Part shown: one piece after another, positions 19,483 to 28,840 of the stretch
How the letters are laid out: each line of letters begins with the position of its first letter
Numbering within the stretch: position 1 is the first letter of the stretch
Notes under the pieces: model-generated
What the model was told of the DNA's origin: nothing
Seen by the model: the letters and a program-made list of their open reading frames with translations, nothing else
The model's database searches: none
Program-made: the position numbers and the translations under genes
Origin: Streptomyces viridiviolaceus
GTDB lineage: Bacteria; Actinomycetota; Actinomycetes; Streptomycetales; Streptomycetaceae
Length of the DNA stretch: 64,000 bases
Direction: 5' to 3'
Assembly (NCBI RefSeq): GCF_014650995.1
Contig: NZ_BMWA01000002.1
Location: 1-64,000 of the forward strand

Positions 19483-19576
19483 GCCGCTCCCTGCCGGTTG
19501 CGGCGTCCGGTCCGCTCCCCCGGGCCGCTGCGTCAGGCGGTCGGCCAGATGGATGCCCTGCTCGTCGACTGAGTCA

Positions 19577-20416
19577 TCACGCCGTGCGCCGCCGCCCGGT
19601 ACCAGTCGCCCGCGCCGCGTGCGGCGCGGGCCCCGCCTGGCAGACCGGACACCAGTACGTGGGGCGGTCGCGGGAGCCGTCGCCCTGGTCGGCCACTCGG
19701 ATGGATGTGCCGCAGCGCGGGCACGGCCTGGGCGCGCGGCCGTACACGAACAGGTCCTGGCCGCGGTGACCGCCCGTCGTCCTGCGGACCGGCCGCTCGC
19801 GGTTGGCCTCCAGGAGCCGCTGGGCGAGCGCCGGGAGCTTCGCGGCCGGTGCGGCGGGCAGCTCGCCCACGGGGAGCCACGGGGTGACTCCCAGCAGGAA
19901 GCAGAGCTCGCTCTTGTAGACGTTGCCGATACCGGCGAGATTGCGCTGGTCGAGCAGGGCCTCGCCGAGGGGGCGGGCGGGGTCCCGGAGCAGATTGGCG
20001 AGCGCCCGGTCGGGGTCCCAGTCCGGTCCCAGCAGGTCGGGGCCGAGATGGCCGACGACGCGCTGCTCGTCGGCGGTGCGCAGGAGTTCCAGGACCGGGA
20101 GGCGGTAGCCGACGGCCGCGCGGTCGGCGGTGCCCAGGATCAGGCGGATCTGGTGCGCCGGGCCGCCGGTCCAGCGCTGCCCGTCGGCGTACACCTTCCA
20201 GGAGCCGTCCATCCGGAGATGCGAGTGGACGGTCAGGCCGCCCTCGACGCGGGTGAGCAGGTGCTTGCCGCGCGGGGTGACGTCCAGGACCCTTCGGCCG
20301 GTGAGGTCGGCCGTCGCGTACTTGGGCACGCGGAAGTCGCTGCGGGTCAGCGTCTGGCCCGCGAGGGCGTCGTGCAGCCGTTTGGCGGCCTGCCAGACCG
20401 TGTCTCCTTCGGGCAT
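19577..20416 (-). CDS. nei2: Endonuclease VIII-like DNA glycosylase Nei2
   Basis: The 279-residue base-excision repair enzyme removes oxidised pyrimidines and cuts the strand. It starts MPEGDTVWQAA, with Pro2 and Glu3 as catalytic residues after removal of Met. The helix-two-turn-helix lies around LLDQRNLAGIGNVYKSE, and a C-terminal zinc finger has CPRC and CPVC. The VW after MPEGDT is typical of actinobacterial Nei2 rather than Fpg. The start is fixed by the catalytic N-terminus. It may be co-transcribed with the upstream helicase, although 214 bases separate them. Confidence 0.9.
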   Translation of the reverse strand: MPEGDTVWQAAKRLHDALAGQTLTRSDFRVPKYATADLTGRRVLDVTPRGKHLLTRVEGGLTVHSHLRMDGSWKVYADGQRWTGGPAHQIRLILGTADRAAVGYRLPVLELLRTADEQRVVGHLGPDLLGPDWDPDRALANLLRDPARPLGEALLDQRNLAGIGNVYKSELCFLLGVTPWLPVGELPAAPAAKLPALAQRLLEANRERPVRRTTGGHRGQDLFVYGRAPRPCPRCGTSIRVADQGDGSRDRPTYWCPVCQAGPAPHAARATGTGRRRTA

Positions 20417-20630
20417 GGGTCAAGGGTGACACGGGTGCGCCTGCGGGTGCGGGTGCGGGCCACCCGCGCACGGGTGGCGGAGTACGGGATGGTGTGGTCG
20501 GGCCGTGGTCCGGGGGCGGGAGCCCGGGGCCGGGAGTCCGGTCGACCGTTCCGCGCCGTGGTTCCCCGGGGGGACGGTTGTCCCGGTGAGCCTTCCCGGC
20601 CGCGCTCTGTGACGCTGCCGTGGGGGTGGC

Positions 20631-23600
20631 TCACGCTCGTATGCGCAGGCCGCGGGGGGTGGCGATGAAGCCTGCCTCCTCCAGGAGGGTGCCGAAGGGG
20701 GAGGTCAGGGCCGCGGCGCCGTTGACCCGCTCCACCGTGACCGTGCCGAGGGAACCCGCGCGGGCGGCCGCGGCCAGCGCCTCCGTGGCCTCCCGCAGCC
20801 GGGCGTCCTCGGTGGGCGCGCTGTCCGGGTCGGAGGGCCAGGCCAGCAGCGTCTTGCCGCCGCGCTCCATGTAGAGCGCCGGCTCGCCGTCGACGAGCAC
20901 GACGAGGGAGCCCGCCTTGCGGCCCGGCTTGTGCGTGGCGCCGGCCGGGGGCTCCGGCCAGGCGAGGGCCGCGCCGTACGCGTTCGCCGGGTCCGCGGCG
21001 GCCAGGACGACGGCCCGGGAAGCGGGAGAGAGGCGGCTGCGACGGCTGGGGAAGCCGGTGTCGTACGAGCCCTGCGGGAGGCCGGAGCCCCCGTACATCC
21101 CACCGCCTCGTGGGCCGCCGGCGCCCGGTTCGGCGTAGTCGCGGCCGCCCGACGGAAAGCCGTCCGAACCGAGGCCGTCGGGAGCGAAGTCGCCGAAGGG
21201 GAGGTCATCGGCCGCGAGGCCACCGGACGGGAAGCCGGCGGATGAGCCGAGGCCGTCCAGACGGCCGTCCGCGTAGCCCGGCCCGGGCAGGCCGTCGCCG
21301 CGGTCGCGGGCGTTCGCGACCGCGCGCAGCCGGTCCACGGCGCCGTCCATGGCGAACTGCGCCGCACCGAGACCTTCCACCACATAGCCCCGCCGGGCCT
21401 GCCCGCTCTCCTCGAAGGCGGACAGGATGCGGTACGTCGCCGAGAAGCCCCCCTCGACGCCCTCCGCGGCGACCGCGCCGCGGGTCACCACACCGTGCCG
21501 GTCGAGGAGCGTGCGGGCCAGGGCGTGCGCGCGCACCGTCGGGTCGCTCTCGTGCGCCGGGAGCAGGGACCAGCGGCCCGCGACGGTCGGGGGGCCGGTG
21601 CGGGAAGCGGTGCGCGCGGCGGCCGTCAGTGAGCCGTAACGGCCGCGCGGTACCGACCGCTTGGCGCGGTGGGCGGTGGAGCCCGCGGTGCGGCCGGAGC
21701 CCAGCAGGGAGCGCAGGGGCGCGAGCGTGTCGTTCGTCAGCCGCCCGGACCAGGCCAGGTCCCACAGGGCGTCGGCCAGTTGAGGGTCGGTGGCCTCGGG
21801 GTGGGTGGTGGCGCGGACCTGGTCGGCGATCTGACGGAAGAACAGGCCGTAGCCGCCGGAGAGCGCGTCCAGGACGGACTGGTGCAGGGCGGTCGGTTCC
21901 AGCGGGTGCGGGGGTGGCAGGAGGAGCGGGGCAGCGTCGGCCAGGTACAGCGAGACCCAGCCGTCCTTTCCGGGGAGGGAGCCCGCCCCGGCCCACACCA
22001 CCTCGCCGGCGGCCGTGAGTTCGTCGAGCATCGCCGGGGTGTAGTCGGTCACCCGGGACGGCAGGACCAGTTTCTCCAGGGCGGACGCGGGCACGGACGC
22101 GCCCTGCAACTGCTCGACGGCGCGCACGAGTCCGTCGATGCCGCGCAACGCGTGGCCCTTGCCGATGTGCTGCCACTGAGGGAGGAACTGTCCGAGCGCG
22201 GCCGGTGGCACCGGCTCCAGCTCGTGCCGCAGCGCGGCCAGGGAGCGGCGGCGCAGTCGGCGCAGTACGGTCGCGTCACACCACTCCTGGCCGATCCCGG
22301 CCGGATGGAACTCGCCCTGGACGACCCTCCCCGCCGCGGCGAGCCGCTGCAGGGCGCCGTCGGTGACGGCCACGCCCAGGCCGAAGCGGGCCGCCGCCGT
22401 GACCGACGTGAACGGCCCGTGGGTGCGGGCGTAGCGGGCGAGGAGGTCGCCGAGGGGGTCCTTGACCGGCTCCGTGAAGGCCTCGGGCACACCGACGGGC
22501 AGCGCGGTGCCCAGCGCGTCGCGCAGCCGGCCCGCGTCCTCGATCGCCGCCCAGTGATCGGCGCCCGCGATGCGCACCTTGATCGCGCGGCGGGCGGCGG
22601 CCAGCTCATGGGCCCACTGCGGCTCGGCGCCCCGCTCGGCCAGCTCCGCGTCCGTGAGCGGCCCGAGCAGCCGCAGCAGGTCCGCGACGCCCTCCACGTC
22701 CTTGACGCGACGATCCTCGGTGAGCCACTGCAGCTCGCTCTCCAGCTCGGTCAGCACGTCCGCGTCGAGCAGTTCGCGCAGCTCCGCCTGGCCCAGCAGC
22801 TCGGCCAGCAGCCGCGAGTCCAGGGACAGAGCGGCGGCGCGGCGCTCGGCGAGCGGCGAGTCGCCCTCGTACAGGAACTGGGCGACGTAACCGAACAGCA
22901 GGGAGCGGGCGAAGGGGGACGGCTCCGGAGTGGTGACCTCGACCAGGCGCACCCTGCGGGACTCCAGATCGCCCATCAGCTCGACCAGCCCGGGGACGTC
23001 GAACACGTCCTGGAGGCACTCGCGGACCGCTTCCAGGACGATCGGGAACGAGCCGAACTCGCTCGCCACCTCCAGCAGCTGGGCGGCGCGCTGGCGCTGC
23101 TGCCACAGCGGTGTGCGCTTCCCGGGATTGCGGCGTGGCAGGAGCAGCGCACGGGCGGCACACTCGCGGAAGCGGGACGCGAACAGGGCCGAGCCGCCCA
23201 CCTGGTCGGTGACGACCCGGTCGACCTCGCCCTTGTCGAAGACGACGTCGGCCGCGCCGACGGGTGCCTGCTCGGCGTCGTACTCCGTGCCCGGCTTCAT
23301 GGGGTCCTGGTCGAGCAGGTCCAGCCCCATCAGATCGGCGTCCGGCAGGCGCAGCACGATGCCGTCGTCCGCGTGCATGACCTGGGCGTCCATGCCGTAC
23401 CGCTCGGACAGCCGGGCACCGAGCGCGAGCGCCCACGGGGCGTGGACCTGGGCACCGAAGGGGGAGTGGACCACGACCCGCCAGTCGCCCAGTTCGTCAC
23501 GGAAGCGCTCCACGACGATGGTGCGGTCGTCGGGGACGTGGCCGCAGGCCTCCCGCTGCTCGTCGAGGTACGACAGGACGTTGTCCGCGGCCCAGGCGTC

Positions 23601-25541
23601 CAGGCCAGCGGTGAGCAGCCGCAGCCGGGCGTCCTCCTTGGAGAGGGAGCCGACCTCGCGCAGGAACGCGCCCAGCGCGCGGCCCAGTTCCAGGGGGCGG
23701 CCCAGCTGGTCGCCCTTCCAGAACGGCAGCCTGCCCGGCACTCCGGGCGCGGGCGAGACCAGGACGCGGTCACGCGTGATGTCCTCGATGCGCCAGGAGC
23801 TGGTGCCGAGGGTGAAGACGTCACCCACCCGGGACTCGTACACCATCTCCTCGTCCAGCTCGCCGACCCGGCCGCCGCCCTTCTTCGGGTCCGCTCCGGC
23901 GAGGAACACGCCGAAGAGACCGCGGTCGGGAATCGTGCCCCCGGAGGTGACGGCGAGACGCTGCGCGCCAGGCCGGCCGGTGACCGTGCCGGCGACCCGG
24001 TCCCACACCACACGCGGGCGCAGCTCGGCGAAGGCGTCGGACGGGTAGCGGCCCGCGAGCATGTCCAGGACGGCCGTGAAGGCCGACTCGGGGAGCGACG
24101 CGAAGGGAGCGGCGCGGCGCACCGCGGCGAGCAGGTCGTCGACCTGCCAGGTGTCCAGCGCGGTCATCGCGACGAGCTGCTGCGCCAGGACGTCCAGCGG
24201 GTTCGCGGGGATCTTCAGGGCCTCGATGGCGCCGCTGCGCATCCGCTCGGTGACCACGGCCGCCTGCACCAGGTCGCCGCGGTACTTGGGGAACACCACG
24301 CCCGTGGAGACCGCGCCGACCTGGTGCCCCGCGCGGCCGACGCGCTGGAGACCGGAGGCGACGGAGGGCGGGGACTCGACCTGGACGACCAGGTCGACGG
24401 CGCCCATGTCGATGCCCAGCTCCAGGCTGGAGGTGGCGACCACGGCGGGCAGGCGGCCCGCCTTCAGATCCTCCTCCACGAGGGCGCGCTGCTCCTTGGA
24501 GACCGAGCCGTGGTGGGCACGGGCGATCACGGGCGGGGCGCCCTGGGCGGCTCCCGAACCACCCATGAGTTCGGCGGGGGAGTGGTGCTCGTCCAGGGGC
24601 TCACCGGTCGCCCGTTCGTACGCGATCTCGTTGAGCCTGTTGCACAGGCGCTCCGCGAGGCGGCGGGAGTTGGCGAAGACGATCGTCGAGCGGTGCGACT
24701 GGACGAGGTCGGTGATCCGCTCCTCGACGTGGGGCCAGATCGACGGACGCTCCGCCCCCTCGTTGCCGTCGGCGACCGGGGAGCCGCCCAGCTCGCCCAG
24801 ATCCTCGACCGGGACGACGACGGACAGGTCGAACTCCTTGCCCGAGGCCGGCTGGACGATCTCCACCTTCCGGCGGGGAGAGAGGAACCGGGCGACCTCG
24901 TCGACCGGGCGGACCGTCGCCGAGAGGCCGATGCGGCGGGCAGGCCTGGGCAGCAGCTCGTCCAGGCGTTCTAGGGAGAGCGCGAGATGGGCGCCGCGCT
25001 TGGTGCCCGCGACCGCGTGCACCTCGTCCAGGATCACAGTCTCCACGCCGGTCAGCGCATCACGCGTGGCCGACGTCAGCATCAGGAAGAGGGATTCCGG
25101 CGTGGTGATCAGGATGTCCGGCGGACGGGTCGACAGGGCGCGGCGCTCGGCGGCCGGGGTGTCACCGGAGCGGATGCCGACCTTGACCTCGGGCTCGGGC
25201 AGCCCCAGGCGTACGGATTCCTGGCGGATACCGGTCAGGGGGCTGCGGAGGTTGCGCTCGACGTCGACGGCCAGGGCCTTGAGCGGGGAGATGTAAAGGA
25301 CCCGGCAGCGCTTCTTGGGGTCGGCGGGCGGAGGCGTCGAGGCCAGCTGGTCCAGGGCGGCGAGGAACGCCGCCAGTGTCTTGCCGGAACCGGTGGGGGC
25401 CACCACCAGCACGTCCGACCCCTCACCGATGGCCTGCCACGCGCCCGCCTGGGCGGCGGTGGGCGCGGAGAAGGCCCCCGTGAACCAGCCGCGGGTCGCG
25501 GGGGAGAAGCCGTCCAGGGCTCGGTGTGCGGAGCTGACCAT
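20631..25541 (-). CDS. lhr: Lhr-type ATP-dependent helicase
   Basis: The 1636-residue superfamily 2 helicase has Walker A APTGSGKT, DEVH box (VILDEVHAV), motif III GLSAT and motifs V-VI (SSLELGIDMG, then QRVGRAGHQ). The winged helix, Lhr-core and large C-terminal domains follow. Mycobacterial Lhr is a 3'-5' DNA helicase linked to DNA damage responses. About 85 residues rich in Gly, Asp, Phe and Pro interrupt the C-terminal region (positions about 21070-21320). ATG 25541 is chosen; a GTG at 25556 is an alternative. It is divergent from the AraC-type regulator and upstream of nei2, which suggests a repair context. Confidence 0.9.
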   Translation of the reverse strand: MVSSAHRALDGFSPATRGWFTGAFSAPTAAQAGAWQAIGEGSDVLVVAPTGSGKTLAAFLAALDQLASTPPPADPKKRCRVLYISPLKALAVDVERNLRSPLTGIRQESVRLGLPEPEVKVGIRSGDTPAAERRALSTRPPDILITTPESLFLMLTSATRDALTGVETVILDEVHAVAGTKRGAHLALSLERLDELLPRPARRIGLSATVRPVDEVARFLSPRRKVEIVQPASGKEFDLSVVVPVEDLGELGGSPVADGNEGAERPSIWPHVEERITDLVQSHRSTIVFANSRRLAERLCNRLNEIAYERATGEPLDEHHSPAELMGGSGAAQGAPPVIARAHHGSVSKEQRALVEEDLKAGRLPAVVATSSLELGIDMGAVDLVVQVESPPSVASGLQRVGRAGHQVGAVSTGVVFPKYRGDLVQAAVVTERMRSGAIEALKIPANPLDVLAQQLVAMTALDTWQVDDLLAAVRRAAPFASLPESAFTAVLDMLAGRYPSDAFAELRPRVVWDRVAGTVTGRPGAQRLAVTSGGTIPDRGLFGVFLAGADPKKGGGRVGELDEEMVYESRVGDVFTLGTSSWRIEDITRDRVLVSPAPGVPGRLPFWKGDQLGRPLELGRALGAFLREVGSLSKEDARLRLLTAGLDAWAADNVLSYLDEQREACGHVPDDRTIVVERFRDELGDWRVVVHSPFGAQVHAPWALALGARLSERYGMDAQVMHADDGIVLRLPDADLMGLDLLDQDPMKPGTEYDAEQAPVGAADVVFDKGEVDRVVTDQVGGSALFASRFRECAARALLLPRRNPGKRTPLWQQRQRAAQLLEVASEFGSFPIVLEAVRECLQDVFDVPGLVELMGDLESRRVRLVEVTTPEPSPFARSLLFGYVAQFLYEGDSPLAERRAAALSLDSRLLAELLGQAELRELLDADVLTELESELQWLTEDRRVKDVEGVADLLRLLGPLTDAELAERGAEPQWAHELAAARRAIKVRIAGADHWAAIEDAGRLRDALGTALPVGVPEAFTEPVKDPLGDLLARYARTHGPFTSVTAAARFGLGVAVTDGALQRLAAAGRVVQGEFHPAGIGQEWCDATVLRRLRRRSLAALRHELEPVPPAALGQFLPQWQHIGKGHALRGIDGLVRAVEQLQGASVPASALEKLVLPSRVTDYTPAMLDELTAAGEVVWAGAGSLPGKDGWVSLYLADAAPLLLPPPHPLEPTALHQSVLDALSGGYGLFFRQIADQVRATTHPEATDPQLADALWDLAWSGRLTNDTLAPLRSLLGSGRTAGSTAHRAKRSVPRGRYGSLTAAARTASRTGPPTVAGRWSLLPAHESDPTVRAHALARTLLDRHGVVTRGAVAAEGVEGGFSATYRILSAFEESGQARRGYVVEGLGAAQFAMDGAVDRLRAVANARDRGDGLPGPGYADGRLDGLGSSAGFPSGGLAADDLPFGDFAPDGLGSDGFPSGGRDYAEPGAGGPRGGGMYGGSGLPQGSYDTGFPSRRSRLSPASRAVVLAAADPANAYGAALAWPEPPAGATHKPGRKAGSLVVLVDGEPALYMERGGKTLLAWPSDPDSAPTEDARLREATEALAAAARAGSLGTVTVERVNGAAALTSPFGTLLEEAGFIATPRGLRIRA

Positions 25542-25650
25542 GGATCCATCGTGCACCCGAGGACTGACAATCGCGCTGAGCTGGGCGGACGCGGCCGGAC
25601 AGGGCGGGGGCCGGGCGCCGCCGGCTCGTGCCGTGGCGGAGAATGGGGGC

Positions 25651-26490
25651 ATGGCCGGATCGGGTGAGCGGGCACGGCACTGGGTGTACGCCGAGCTGCC
25701 CGGCGTCGACCTGCTGCGCGCGCGGTACATACGGAAGACCTTCGTGCGGCACACGCACGAGCACTTCGTCATCGCCGCCATCGCCGACGGGGTGGAGGTC
25801 TTCCACCACGGGGGCGGCGATCAGTACGCGGGGGCCGGGGCGCTCGCGCTGGTCAACCCGGACACCCCGCACACGGGCCGGGCCGGTGTGCCGGAGGGTT
25901 GGCGGTACGGGGCCGTCTACCCCTCGCCCGAGGTGGTGGCCGCGATAGCGGCGGAGACGACCACGCTGCGCGGCACGCCCGGGTTCGTCAGGCCGGTGCT
26001 CGACGATCCGTACACCGTCGCCTTGGTGCACCGCGTGCTGCGGGCCACCGACGAGGGCAACGCGCTCGCCGCCGACACGCTGCTGAGGGTGGCCGTCACC
26101 CGGCTGCTGCGGCTGAACGGCGGGCCGCTGCCCCGGCGCGAGGTGCGGACGGCGGGGGCCGGCGTCGCGGCACGCGCGCGTGCCGTGCTGGAGGAGCGGA
26201 TGGCCGACCCACCGAGCCTGCAGGCGCTGGCCGGGGATCTCGGCAGCAGCCCCTTCGCCCTGCTGCGCGCCTTCCGGGACGCCTACGGCATGCCGCCCCA
26301 CAGCTGGCTGACGGACGCCCGGGTGCGCCGGGCGCGACGGCTGCTCGACGCCGGGACGACGCCGGCCGAGGCCGCCGCCGCCGTGGGGTTCACCGACCAG
26401 CCGCACCTGAACCGGCATTTCAGCCGCATCGTGGGCGTGCCCCCGGGGGCCTACCAGCGCGAGCGCAAGAACGTACAAGACGCGCGGTGA
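25651..26490 (+). CDS. AraC-family transcriptional regulator
   Basis: The 279-residue product has an N-terminal cupin-type ligand domain (residues 10-100; HTHEHFVIAAI, VNPDTPHTG) and a C-terminal AraC double HTH (about 180-275; LQALAGDLGSSPFALLRAF, AAAAVGFTDQPHLNRHFSR). This pairing is common for regulators of an adjacent amino-acid exporter. azlCD follow directly (its stop is 23 bases before the azlC start), so it likely controls them. ATG 25651 is the start in frame. Confidence 0.85.
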   Translation: MAGSGERARHWVYAELPGVDLLRARYIRKTFVRHTHEHFVIAAIADGVEVFHHGGGDQYAGAGALALVNPDTPHTGRAGVPEGWRYGAVYPSPEVVAAIAAETTTLRGTPGFVRPVLDDPYTVALVHRVLRATDEGNALAADTLLRVAVTRLLRLNGGPLPRREVRTAGAGVAARARAVLEERMADPPSLQALAGDLGSSPFALLRAFRDAYGMPPHSWLTDARVRRARRLLDAGTTPAEAAAAVGFTDQPHLNRHFSRIVGVPPGAYQRERKNVQDAR

Positions 26491-26500
26491 CGGCTTCGCC

Positions 26501-26516
26501 TACCGTCCGAGGCGTG
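26501..26516 (+). promoter_or_regulatory. Candidate leaderless promoter of azlC
   Basis: TACCGT at 26501-26506 lies 7 bases before GTG 26514, with no well-placed Shine-Dalgarno (a GAGG is only 3 bases away). It would give azlCD a transcript independent of the araC-type gene. Confidence 0.4.
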
Positions 26517-27245
26517 ACACAACAGACAGCTGTACCGGACACGAACGTCCCGGAGAAGCCGGACGCCGCCGTCGTCCGGGACGCCCTGGGAGTCGGCGTC
26601 GCCGTAGGACTGTCCGGGTTCGCCTTCGGGGTGACCTCGGCGGGAAGCGGGCTCACGCTGCTGCAGACGTGCGCGCTCAGCCTCCTGGTCTTCACCGGCG
26701 CGTCCCAGTTCGCGCTCGTGGGGGCGCTCGCGGCCGGCGGCAATCCGTTCACGGCCGCGGCGGGGGCCTTCTTCCTGGGTGTGCGCAACGCCTTCTACGG
26801 GCTGCGGCTGTCGCAGCTGCTGGCCCTCCCGCGCGCGGTGCGGCCGTTCGCCGCCCAGTGGGTCATCGACGAGACGACGGCCGTGGCGCTCGCGCAGCCC
26901 ACGCGGCGGGCCGTCCGGATCGGCTTCACCGTCACCGGACTCAGCCTGTACGTGCTGTGGAACCTCACCACGCTGCTCGGCGCGCTGGGCGCGGAGGCCA
27001 TCGGCGACACCGACGCCTGGGGCCTCGACGCGGCCGGCCCCGCGGTCTTCCTGGCGTTGCTCGCGCCGATGCTGAAGACGTCCACGGAGCGCGCGGTCGC
27101 CGGCCTGGCCGTGCTGCTGGGACTCGGTCTGCTGCCCGTCCTGCCCGCCGGTGTGCCGGTCCTCGTGGCCGCGCTGGCGGCGCCGGTGGTCCTGTGGGCG
27201 GAGGGGCGTCGCAAGGGCGGCGCCGCAGGCGAGGAGGAGCGGTGA
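26514..27245 (+). CDS. azlC: AzlC-family branched-chain amino acid exporter, large subunit
   Basis: The 243-residue protein has five to six predicted membrane helices. The AzlC signature is visible in GFAFGVTSAGSGL, TGASQFALVGALAAGG and GVRNAFYGLRL. With the small AzlD protein it forms an exporter for branched-chain amino acids and analogues. A GTG at 26487 overlapping the araC-type stop is an alternative start; 26514 was preferred because of the -10 element next to it. It overlaps azlD by 4 bases. Confidence 0.88.
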   Translation: MTQQTAVPDTNVPEKPDAAVVRDALGVGVAVGLSGFAFGVTSAGSGLTLLQTCALSLLVFTGASQFALVGALAAGGNPFTAAAGAFFLGVRNAFYGLRLSQLLALPRAVRPFAAQWVIDETTAVALAQPTRRAVRIGFTVTGLSLYVLWNLTTLLGALGAEAIGDTDAWGLDAAGPAVFLALLAPMLKTSTERAVAGLAVLLGLGLLPVLPAGVPVLVAALAAPVVLWAEGRRKGGAAGEEER

Positions 27246-27550
27246 ACATCTGGATCGCGATCGGCGTGACCGCGCTCGGCTGCTACGCCGTCAAGCTGGC
27301 CGGACTGCTCGTGCCTGCGGGCGCCCTGGAGAAACCGCTGGTCAGGCGTCTCGCCGCCCTGCTGCCCGTGGCCCTTCTCGCCGCTCTCACCGCCCAGCAG
27401 ACCTTCGCCGACGGGCCCGCGCTCGTGCTGGACGCGCGGGCCGCGGGACTCGGCGCGGCGGCCGTGGCGCTGGTGCTGCGGGCACCGTTCCTCCTCGTCG
27501 TCGCGGCGGCCGTGGTGGTGACCGCGGGCGTGCGGGCCATGGGCGGGTGA
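27242..27550 (+). CDS. azlD: AzlD-family small exporter subunit
   Basis: The 102-residue protein has three to four hydrophobic helices (IAIGVTALGCYAVKLAGLLV, LLPVALLAALTAQQ, FLLVVAAAVVVTAGV). It is the small partner of AzlC. GTG 27242 overlaps the azlC stop as GTGA and GAGGAGG lies upstream, which indicates translational coupling. Confidence 0.88.
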   Translation: MNIWIAIGVTALGCYAVKLAGLLVPAGALEKPLVRRLAALLPVALLAALTAQQTFADGPALVLDARAAGLGAAAVALVLRAPFLLVVAAAVVVTAGVRAMGG

Positions 27551-27560
27551 GGCGGGCAGG

Positions 27561-28505
27561 TCAGGCGATGGGGCGACCGTGCGTCCGCAGCGTGCGCAGG
27601 GCGTCGAGGGTCACTCCTGGGCGCGCCTCCAGGGCCGGGGCCTCTGCCCAGCGCCGCCGGCGGACGGGCCAGCCCCCGTCCTCCTCCTGCTCCGCGGCGA
27701 GGAAGTCCAGGGAGCGGGCCATCTCGTCGTCCGTGAACCACGCGCGCGCGAGGGAGTGCGTGGTCCTCGCGTAGTCGTGGGGGAAGTGGTGCTCGCCCGG
27801 GGCGTAGCCGGGGGCGACCGGGTACGCGTCCTGGTCCTCCGGGTCCAGCACCGCGAGGCGCTGTGCGCGCACCAGGCGGCCGAGCCGGTCGGCGGCGGCC
27901 TCCGCGCGCGGGCGGTCGGGGGCGGAGTCCAGAAACGTCACGGCGGCCTGGACCTCGTACGGATGGGAGGTGAGCAGCGACTCTACCGTCCGCCAGCAGA
28001 AGTCCGTGGCCCGGAACAGCCACGCGTGCCAGACCTCGTTGCGGTGCAGGAGGCCGACCACCGGCCCGGTGGCGAGCAGCTCACCAGGAGGGTCGTCCAT
28101 GACCGGCACGAAGGGGGCGACCGGGTATCCGTGCCGGCCGGGACGGACCGCCGGCAGGGCCCCGTCCGGAGTGGAGACGGAGGTCAGGTACCGGCACATG
28201 CGCTCCACGCGCTGCCCGCCGCACCGTCCGACGGCGTCCAGGACCCGCAGGGCGCGTGCGGTGTGCAGCGGCTGGCTGACCGGGCCCCGCAGATCGGGTT
28301 CCAGCCCGTGACCGTATCCGCCGTCCTCGTTGCGGTAGGCATCGAGCGCGGTCTCCACAGGCCCGGCGTCGCCGCCCCGGAAGTCGTACGCGAAGAGACG
28401 CTGCTCCAGCACGCGCGCGGTGAGCCAGACGAAGTGCTCCGCGCGCGCGAGCGGGGAGCGCGCCGGGGGCGTCGGGGGGAGTGGGGAAGCTCCGGTTTCG
28501 GCCAT
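27561..28505 (-). CDS. Prenyltransferase/squalene-cyclase-fold protein, function unknown
   Basis: The 314-residue soluble protein has alpha-alpha toroid repeats (NEDGGYGHGLEPDL, EEDGGWP), as in squalene cyclases and prenyltransferase beta subunits. The catalytic DxDD motif of cyclases is not visible, so it may be a non-enzymatic relative. It is found next to DUF3046 and recA in streptomycetes, as far as I recall. ATG 28505 has TACGGT 7 bases upstream on the minus strand. It is divergent from the DUF3046 gene and converges with azlD, 10 bases away. Confidence 0.7.
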   Translation of the reverse strand: MAETGASPLPPTPPARSPLARAEHFVWLTARVLEQRLFAYDFRGGDAGPVETALDAYRNEDGGYGHGLEPDLRGPVSQPLHTARALRVLDAVGRCGGQRVERMCRYLTSVSTPDGALPAVRPGRHGYPVAPFVPVMDDPPGELLATGPVVGLLHRNEVWHAWLFRATDFCWRTVESLLTSHPYEVQAAVTFLDSAPDRPRAEAAADRLGRLVRAQRLAVLDPEDQDAYPVAPGYAPGEHHFPHDYARTTHSLARAWFTDDEMARSLDFLAAEQEEDGGWPVRRRRWAEAPALEARPGVTLDALRTLRTHGRPIA

Positions 28506-28518
28506 GCGTCAGACCGTA
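28503..28518 (-). promoter_or_regulatory. Candidate leaderless promoter of the toroid-fold gene
   Basis: On the minus strand TACGGT (28518-28513) is 7 bases before ATG 28505, with no Shine-Dalgarno between them. Confidence 0.45.
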
Positions 28519-28585
28519 GGGCGGAAAGCGGTCTCGGCAACCGGTCCCGGCGCAGGCCCACCCCCAGGGGCGGGATACTGGAGTC

Positions 28586-28780
28586 ATGCGGTTGACGGTC
28601 TTCTGGCAGCGGATGGCGGAACACTTCGGTCCGGGGTACGCCGACACCTTCGCGCGCGACCACGTGATGACGGAGCTCGGCGGGCGCACGGTGCGCGAGG
28701 CCCTGGACGCGGGCTGGGACGCCAAAGACGTGTGGCGTGTGGTCTGCACGGTCATGAACGTGCCACACGAGCAGCGCTGA
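28586..28780 (+). CDS. DUF3046 protein
   Basis: The 64-residue protein (MRLTVFWQRMAEHFG, GGRTVREALDAG, VWRVVCTVMNVP) matches the actinobacterial DUF3046 family, usually encoded near recA. Its function is not known. ATG 28586 has GGAG 4 bases upstream. The family's link to recA suggests a possible role with RecA or RecX, but this is inference. Confidence 0.85.
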   Translation: MRLTVFWQRMAEHFGPGYADTFARDHVMTELGGRTVREALDAGWDAKDVWRVVCTVMNVPHEQR

Positions 28781-28840
28781 CAGGTCACGAAGATCGCAGA
28801 GCGGCGGTTTGCTGTCGGTGGCGTGGGCGAGACTTGGTCC

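Noticed and set aside
21669..24974. An 1101-codon open frame antisense to lhr
   Set aside because: Composition is typical of the complement of GC-rich codons (Gly, Val, Gln, Arg); the helicase on the other strand has all motifs.
25541..25781. Longer Lhr start at about 25781
   Set aside because: It would overlap the divergent AraC-type gene and the extra 80 residues look non-coding; ATG 25541 precedes the conserved helicase start.
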